From Listeria cossartiae subsp. cossartiae (GTDB taxonomy: Bacteria; Bacillota; Bacilli; Lactobacillales; Listeriaceae): a DNA stretch of 64,000 nucleotides. Each line of letters opens with the position of its first letter. The stretch's first letter is position 1. Of this stretch, positions 59,800 to 64,000 are shown one piece after another. The notes below the pieces were generated by a model, which ran no database searches, was not told where the DNA came from, and was given only the letters and a program-made list of their open reading frames with translations. The translations under genes were made by a program, and so were the position numbers. The stretch lies in the NCBI RefSeq assembly GCF_014224155.1, contig NZ_JAASUI010000001.1:434001-498000 (forward strand), given 5' to 3'.

Positions 59800-61097
59800 G
59801 CTGGTCGCCAAAAACCGAAGCTTGGCAAGAACTAAAAAACACCGTCCCATACATCCAAAAAGGAAAAATTCACACCGTCCAAGAACAAGTCTATATTTCC
59901 AAAGGTCCCCAAGTGAAAATTGGCGATACTGTCATGGTCGGTGAAAACAAAGTACTCTGCGAAGTCATCTCCATTGAAAAAGAAAACAATATGCTGCTCC
60001 CATTTAACCAAAGCGATAAAGTAGCATATGGCGATTGGGTGTACGTAACGGACACAAAAATCACCATCCCAGCCGACGAATTCCTCCTTGGAAAAGTACT
60101 AAACGCATCCGGTGACATTTTAAACGAAGAAGCAGGAACCGCCAAATTCAAACAAAAAATGCCACTCGAAGCACCGCCGATTCATGCTTTTAGTCGAGCA
60201 GAAATCACCGAAACACTCGAAACAGGTATTAAAGCGATCGACGGCATGTTAACAATCGGCATCGGTCAAAAAATCGGTATTTTTGCTGGCTCAGGTGTTG
60301 GGAAATCTACCTTACTTGGCATGATCGCTCGTAACGCCAAAGCAGATATAAACGTAATCGGCTTAGTCGGCGAGCGTGGTCGGGAAGTAAAAGATTTCTT
60401 GCGTAAAGATCTCGGTGAAGAAGGGCTACGTAAAAGCGTGATTGTGGCCGCTACATCAGATGAAAGCCATCTCATGCAACTGCGCGCCGCCAAACTAGCT
60501 ACTTCAATTGCCGAGCATTTCCGTGACCAAGGAAAAACCGTCCTTTTAATGATGGATTCCGTCACTCGTTTTGCTGATGCAAGAAGAAGTGTCGATATCG
60601 CCGTCAAAGATTTACCCATTGGCGGAAAAACCTTATTAATGGAATCATATATGAAAAAACTACTCGAACGTTCCGGTAAAACGCAAAATGGCTCGATTAC
60701 AGGCATTTATACCGTGCTCGTTGATGGCGACGATATGAACGGCCCGGTTCCAGATTTAGCACGGGGAATTTTAGATGGGCATATTGTTCTCACCCGTGAA
60801 CTAGCCACAAAAAACCACTATCCAGCCATTGATGTTCTCGGCTCCGTTAGCCGGGTGATGGAAGAAATTGTCCCAGAAAGTCAGTGGAAATCTGCTTCAA
60901 AAATTCGCGAATGGATGAGCATTTACCAAGAAAATGAACTGTATTTCAAACTAGGAACAATCGAGCAAACGAGCGACAATGCGGCCATTTTTACAAGTAA
61001 AGAAAAGTCTTATTTTATCCACCAATTTTTAAAACAATTGCGGGATGAGAGTGTCACACTCGAAGAAACGAGTCAAATGATGGAAACGTTAGTATAA
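59796..61097 (+). CDS. fliI: FliI, flagellar export ATPase
   Basis: 433 residues from a GTG start. Walker A GSGVGKST at 168-175, then GERGREVKDFL, Walker B LLMMDSVTRFADARR, and the arginine-finger block; high similarity to ATP synthase beta. Powers unfolding and release of export clients. Confidence 0.96.
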   Translation: MSWSPKTEAWQELKNTVPYIQKGKIHTVQEQVYISKGPQVKIGDTVMVGENKVLCEVISIEKENNMLLPFNQSDKVAYGDWVYVTDTKITIPADEFLLGKVLNASGDILNEEAGTAKFKQKMPLEAPPIHAFSRAEITETLETGIKAIDGMLTIGIGQKIGIFAGSGVGKSTLLGMIARNAKADINVIGLVGERGREVKDFLRKDLGEEGLRKSVIVAATSDESHLMQLRAAKLATSIAEHFRDQGKTVLLMMDSVTRFADARRSVDIAVKDLPIGGKTLLMESYMKKLLERSGKTQNGSITGIYTVLVDGDDMNGPVPDLARGILDGHIVLTRELATKNHYPAIDVLGSVSRVMEEIVPESQWKSASKIREWMSIYQENELYFKLGTIEQTSDNAAIFTSKEKSYFIHQFLKQLRDESVTLEETSQMMETLV

Positions 61098-61113
61098 CAA
61101 AGGAGTGCCGTGG

Positions 61114-61773
61114 ATGAATCCAGTAGAACAAGTAATGAGTGCTAGACAAGCCGAGTTTCAAAGCGCGTTCGAAGCAGCGAAACAATCGGCCACCACATTT
61201 GAAACCAAATTAAACGAACGCTTAAACGCGACCAAGCAAACAACCACAACTAATGTGCAAACAGTCACCGATGCCGAACTAGCCCGCGCCCGAGAAGCGT
61301 ACGAAGCATTAATCAATAAATCCGAAACCAGTTCCACAGCAACCACATCAAGCACCGCGACCACAACACCAAGCGGCGAGCTAACCAACTGGAACAATTA
61401 CCAAATCAAACCAATCAGCGCCGAAAATGAAGGGAAATATAGCGACTTAATCAAAACAGCCGCAGCCAAGTACGGCGTCCCAGAAGCGCTCATCAAACGC
61501 GTCATCCAAGTAGAATCCAATTACAATCCGAATGTTGTCTCAAGTGCAGGCGCAACCGGCCTAATGCAGCTAATGGCCGGCTCCAACCGCACCGATCCAG
61601 CCACCAATATTGACGCCGGAACAAAAGAGCTCGCAGGCTACATCAAAAAATACGATGGCGACCTAAGACTAGCTCTAGCAGCCTATAACGCCGGGCCAGG
61701 AAACGTCCGCAAATACGGCGGCGTACCACCATTCAAAGAAACACAAAATTATTTAAAGAAAATTATCGGATAA
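61114..61773 (+). CDS. Lytic transglycosylase (SLT domain), flagellar
   Basis: 219 residues from the ATG at 61114 (AAAGGAG 8 bp upstream). A Ser/Thr-rich linker, then an SLT catalytic domain: AAKYGVPEALIKRVIQVESNYNPNVVSSAGATGLMQLM with catalytic Glu in QVESNYNP, and AAYNAGPGNVRKYGGVPPFKETQNY. There is no signal peptide, so it is probably exported by the flagellar type III system to cut a hole in the wall for the rod. Right after fliI. Confidence 0.88.
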   Translation: MNPVEQVMSARQAEFQSAFEAAKQSATTFETKLNERLNATKQTTTTNVQTVTDAELARAREAYEALINKSETSSTATTSSTATTTPSGELTNWNNYQIKPISAENEGKYSDLIKTAAAKYGVPEALIKRVIQVESNYNPNVVSSAGATGLMQLMAGSNRTDPATNIDAGTKELAGYIKKYDGDLRLALAAYNAGPGNVRKYGGVPPFKETQNYLKKIIG

Positions 61774-61786
61774 GGGAGAATAAATC

Positions 61787-62431
61787 ATGGGAAACTGGCA
61801 ACAAAAGTGGGAATCATGGCGCGATATGACCACAGCGATGCAACAAGAAATCAAAATCGAAGCCGCCGAAAAAGTAACTTCCTACATAAAAAATGACCAA
61901 TTTGAAGAAGCGATTAATGTTATCAGACAAACCGAAAATCTCCTAAACGAACTAGATTTTGAAACGAAAATGAACCGCGTCGAAGAACAACTCCAAGCCT
62001 TCACATCCGACCAAGAAGCAGCCAAATCATTCGAAGCAAGCCAACTGCAAAACCTAGAAAAACCAACCACAAAAGTAAGTTTCGACCTTTCAAACGTAAA
62101 AGCAGAAGCAATCAACCAATTCACCAAACGCGATTTCAACCTAGTAGACTCACACGATACCCACATGCAATTTCTGAAAGGCAACCGCAATTTTTACATG
62201 GACATTTTCAACCCCGAAGAAAGCGAAGAACACCACTACGCTAACCTTCATGAAAAATGCCAATACAAAAACATCGGCTTCATTTGCCAAAATGACGCAG
62301 CAGCTGAAATTGCTACCAACCTAACAAACGAATGGCTTGAAACACTAGAAGCCCCGAAAAAGAAATTTCTAACAGTCAACATCGCCAATTTAACCGCAAT
62401 GAAACAAAACCCAGAAGTACTTTTTCAGTAA
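61787..62431 (+). CDS. Uncharacterised last gene of the flagellar cluster
   Basis: 214 residues, soluble, helical N-terminal half (MTTAMQQEIKIEAAEKVTSYIKN; EEAINVIRQTENLLNELDF), then an alpha/beta part with MQFLKGNRNFYMDIFNPEESEEH. Start behind AAGGGAGAATAA. No family recognised. Ends at a terminator, marking the end of the motility locus. Confidence 0.65.
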   Translation: MGNWQQKWESWRDMTTAMQQEIKIEAAEKVTSYIKNDQFEEAINVIRQTENLLNELDFETKMNRVEEQLQAFTSDQEAAKSFEASQLQNLEKPTTKVSFDLSNVKAEAINQFTKRDFNLVDSHDTHMQFLKGNRNFYMDIFNPEESEEHHYANLHEKCQYKNIGFICQNDAAAEIATNLTNEWLETLEAPKKKFLTVNIANLTAMKQNPEVLFQ

Positions 62432-62433
62432 AC

Positions 62434-62470
62434 AAAAAGAGAGGCGCTACGATGCGTCTCTCTTTCTATT
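62434..62470 (+). terminator. Terminator ending the flagellar cluster
   Basis: AAAGAGAGGCGC...GCGTCTCTCTTT imperfect stem with a T-rich tail; may also serve the convergent membrane gene. Confidence 0.75.
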
Positions 62471-62478
62471 TTATGAAG

Positions 62479-62817
62479 CTAACTTTGCTTTATATTTTTT
62501 TTTCGATCATAAATAGTGGCGATAATCCCAGCCGTAATATAAAGCGAACCAAGAATCGGATTAATGTATAGACCTTCTATTAGGTTGGCGCCTAACAATA
62601 AAATACCACTAATAAATAGAAAGATAATTTTATTGTTAGGAGTTAGAGACTGTAAAAGGATAATGCAACAAAGACAATGGGCTAGCATAACAAATGCTGT
62701 CAAACTAATAACGGGGAATAAATTTATCGCATCTCCCAGCATTTTTAGCGTATAAAAGCTAAAAATAAATTCTAAAAAACAGGTACACCATACTAAAGTT
62801 TTAATTAAAGATAACAT
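62479..62817 (-). CDS. Four-TM membrane protein
   Basis: 112 residues: four hydrophobic segments (TLVWCTCFLEFIFSFY, LFPVISLTAFVMLAHCLCCIILL, IIFLFISGILLLGANLIEGL, LGSLYITAGIIATIYD) and a basic tail RKKNIKQS. Start behind TTAGAAAGGAAC. No family recognised; a general small integral membrane protein. Confidence 0.6.
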   Translation of the reverse strand: MLSLIKTLVWCTCFLEFIFSFYTLKMLGDAINLFPVISLTAFVMLAHCLCCIILLQSLTPNNKIIFLFISGILLLGANLIEGLYINPILGSLYITAGIIATIYDRKKNIKQS

Positions 62818-62935
62818 ATTATTTGTTCCTTTCTAAGAAGTATAAGTAAATGAGTAGGAAATTAATTCCATTTTAGTATACTTTTATTTCTGCTACAAAA
62901 GCAATAAGAATCGCTAAGTTTTTTCTAAAAACCAG

Positions 62936-62964
62936 TTGACAACCAATCTACTTTGTATTACTAT
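62936..62964 (+). promoter_or_regulatory. Promoter of the PadR unit
   Basis: -35 TTGACA (62936-62941), 17-bp spacer, -10 TACTAT (62959-62964), 42 bp before the PadR ATG. Confidence 0.7.
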
Positions 62965-62974
62965 ATACTTGTAC

Positions 62975-62988
62975 CTAGTAACAACTAG
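62975..62988. promoter_or_regulatory. Palindrome, likely PadR operator
   Basis: CTAGT-AACA-ACTAG, a 5+5 bp inverted repeat just downstream of the -10 and before the ribosome site. PadR proteins usually repress their own promoter through such repeats. Confidence 0.5.
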
Positions 62989-63005
62989 TAGAGGAGTGAA
63001 TTCAA

Positions 63006-63332
63006 ATGAAAGGACTTACCGAGTTACTCAAAGGTAGTTTAGAAGGAATGATTTTGGAGCGGATTTCTAGAGGAGAAACTTACGGCTACGAAATCACCAA
63101 GTATCTTAATGACCTAGGCTTTGATGAAATCGTCGAAGGAACCGTCTACACCATTCTCGTCCGCCTTGAGAAAAAAGGATTAGTCGAGATAGAAAAGAAA
63201 AAGTCAGAATTAGGTCCACCGAGAAAGTTTTACACATTAAGCCCAGCTGGGGAAGAAGAATTAGCCGTTTTTTGGAAACGTTGGGACTTTATTCAAGGAA
63301 AAATCATGCAAGTTAAAGGAGGGGAAGCATAA
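63006..63332 (+). CDS. PadR-family transcriptional regulator
   Basis: 108 residues, ATG behind GAGGAGTG. Complete PadR winged helix (GSLEGMILERISRGETYGYEIT, VEGTVYTILVRLEKKGLVE, GPPRKFYTLSPAGEEEL). Short PadR-s1 type. Next gene overlaps by one base; PadR/DUF1048 pairs are common and usually sense a lipid or drug through an adjacent membrane protein. Confidence 0.9.
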   Translation: MKGLTELLKGSLEGMILERISRGETYGYEITKYLNDLGFDEIVEGTVYTILVRLEKKGLVEIEKKKSELGPPRKFYTLSPAGEEELAVFWKRWDFIQGKIMQVKGGEA

Positions 63333-63655
63333 TGTTTAAATGGTTTACAAAATACCGCGAAGAAAAACGAGACTATAAACTGTATAAAAAACGTATAAAT
63401 GCTTTACCAGAGGACTACAAAACCGCAATGAAAGCTATCGAAACCTATTTATGGAACTTTGCAAAAGGCGCAGGGATGTTCGAAATCCTAAAAAATGTCC
63501 TCGAAATGTTCGAAAACGCCGCAGCTGACAACCTAGAACTAAAAGCTGTTGTTGGTGAAGACCTAGCCGAATTCGCAGACAACTTACTAAGTGAATATCC
63601 AGAAGAAACATGGATGGATAATCAACGGAAAAAACTGCGTGATTCGATTAAATAA
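63332..63655 (+). CDS. DUF1048 family protein
   Basis: 107 residues: MFKWFTKYREEKRDYKLYKKRI, DYKTAMKAIETYLWNFA, and AEFADNLLSEYPEETWMD, the DUF1048 pattern. Soluble helical. Coupled to padR (ATG shares the A of the padR stop). Function unknown. Confidence 0.8.
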   Translation: MFKWFTKYREEKRDYKLYKKRINALPEDYKTAMKAIETYLWNFAKGAGMFEILKNVLEMFENAAADNLELKAVVGEDLAEFADNLLSEYPEETWMDNQRKKLRDSIK

Positions 63656-63675
63656 GAAAGCGAAGGTAGCTGGAA

Positions 63676-64000
63676 ATGGAAACGGCTGACTTATTACAAC
63701 AACAATTTGAGGAAAGAAAAGTTCAAGCAGCTTTTTATTTAGAAGATTTTCGTTCTAAAAGTGTGCGAACAGAATTTTCGAAAGGCCATCGTTACAACGT
63801 TTTACCGTTTGAAAATCAATTAGATGGTTATAAATTAAACGGCAAAGCGTTGAAGGAGCCAATCAAAGATAATAACTGTTATCAGTACCATTTTGATGCT
63901 CAAGATCGTCTTATTTTAGTAGAACAAATGGCAGCGTTTTTAGGTAGATTTCATTATTTTACGATGTATAGCTACGAAGAAAATAGCATTGAAACAATGT
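63676..64000 (+). CDS. Unknown protein, 5' part (runs off the window)
   Basis: First 108 residues (METADLLQQQFEERKVQAA...RFHYFTMYSYEENSIETM). Soluble, mixed alpha/beta. No family recognised from this part. In EGD-e the gene after DUF1048 (lmo0721, from memory) is labelled a putative fibronectin-binding protein; the sequence here does not test that. Start at the ATG at 63676, with GAAGG upstream; 21 bp after DUF1048. Confidence 0.55.
   Translation, partial: METADLLQQQFEERKVQAAFYLEDFRSKSVRTEFSKGHRYNVLPFENQLDGYKLNGKALKEPIKDNNCYQYHFDAQDRLILVEQMAAFLGRFHYFTMYSYEENSIETM

Noticed and set aside
1..64000. PrfA boxes (TTAACA-N2-TGTTAA), tRNA or rRNA genes, CRISPR arrays, insertion sequences
   Set aside because: I looked while reading and found no convincing example; a computed scan would be needed to exclude weak PrfA boxes or small remnants.

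Overview
The window looks like a stretch of a Listeria monocytogenes chromosome, or a very close relative. The base composition is low-GC Firmicute and Shine-Dalgarno sites are strong (AGGAGG type). The 287-residue flagellin is preceded by GmaR and CheV and followed by CheY and CheA. The GmaR anti-repressor/glycosyltransferase and the MogR repressor are Listeria hallmarks. From memory of EGD-e numbering the segment corresponds roughly to lmo0650-lmo0721; those tags are recollection, not a search result. No rRNA, tRNA or CRISPR was seen.

Layout. (1) Positions 1-13.7 kb hold small housekeeping and stress transcription units on both strands, mostly separated by bidirectional hairpin terminators: a YhgE/Pip-type membrane protein cut by the window edge, a GntR regulator, a DUF975 membrane protein with a GNAT acetyltransferase, a PrpA-like phosphatase, a DUF420 protein, a HhH-GPD glycosylase, an orphan LPXTG tail, a CMD-family protein, ThiD, a HAD phosphatase, a maltose O-acetyltransferase with YwdI- and YwdK-like genes, an ABC exporter, and a sigma-B-controlled trio (single-TM peptide, SDR oxidoreductase, YdaT-like peptide). 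(2) Positions 13.8-22.2 kb are an accessory insertion. It holds a decayed prophage fragment (ArpU-type regulator with a nonsense codon, HNH nuclease, small terminase, large terminase cut short by TGG->TAG, and what looks like the first codons of a C5 methyltransferase). Beside it lies a cluster of a secreted metzincin, membrane-anchored proteins and mini-ORFs, two parts of which share a near-identical ~80 bp leader. A tandem DUF805 pair closes the region. (3) Positions 22.2-62.4 kb are the flagellar and chemotaxis locus: mogR plus one gene leftward, then about 43 genes rightward. (4) Positions 62.4-64 kb hold a small membrane protein, a PadR regulator/DUF1048 pair and the start of another gene.

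How the motility genes work together. MogR represses from boxes of the form TTTT-N5-AAAA. I find perfect boxes ahead of the first export gene (one), at the flaA promoter (two), ahead of cheY (a run of four) and ahead of the DUF327/flgN/flgK unit (one). GmaR, encoded inside the repressed operon, removes MogR and glycosylates flagellin. A sigma-B-type promoter on the minus strand at the fliQ/fliR junction would drive mogR with a ~1.7 kb leader antisense to the FliO-like gene, fliP and fliQ, coupling stress to motility shut-off. The remaining genes give a nearly complete machine: export gate and ATPase, basal body, rod, hook, junctions, cap, filament, stator, three-part C-ring with extra SPOA proteins, chaperones, and CheA/CheY/CheV/CheR signalling. 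Several unnamed proteins can be placed by position and shape as FliO-, FliJ-, FliK-, FlgN- and FliT-like.
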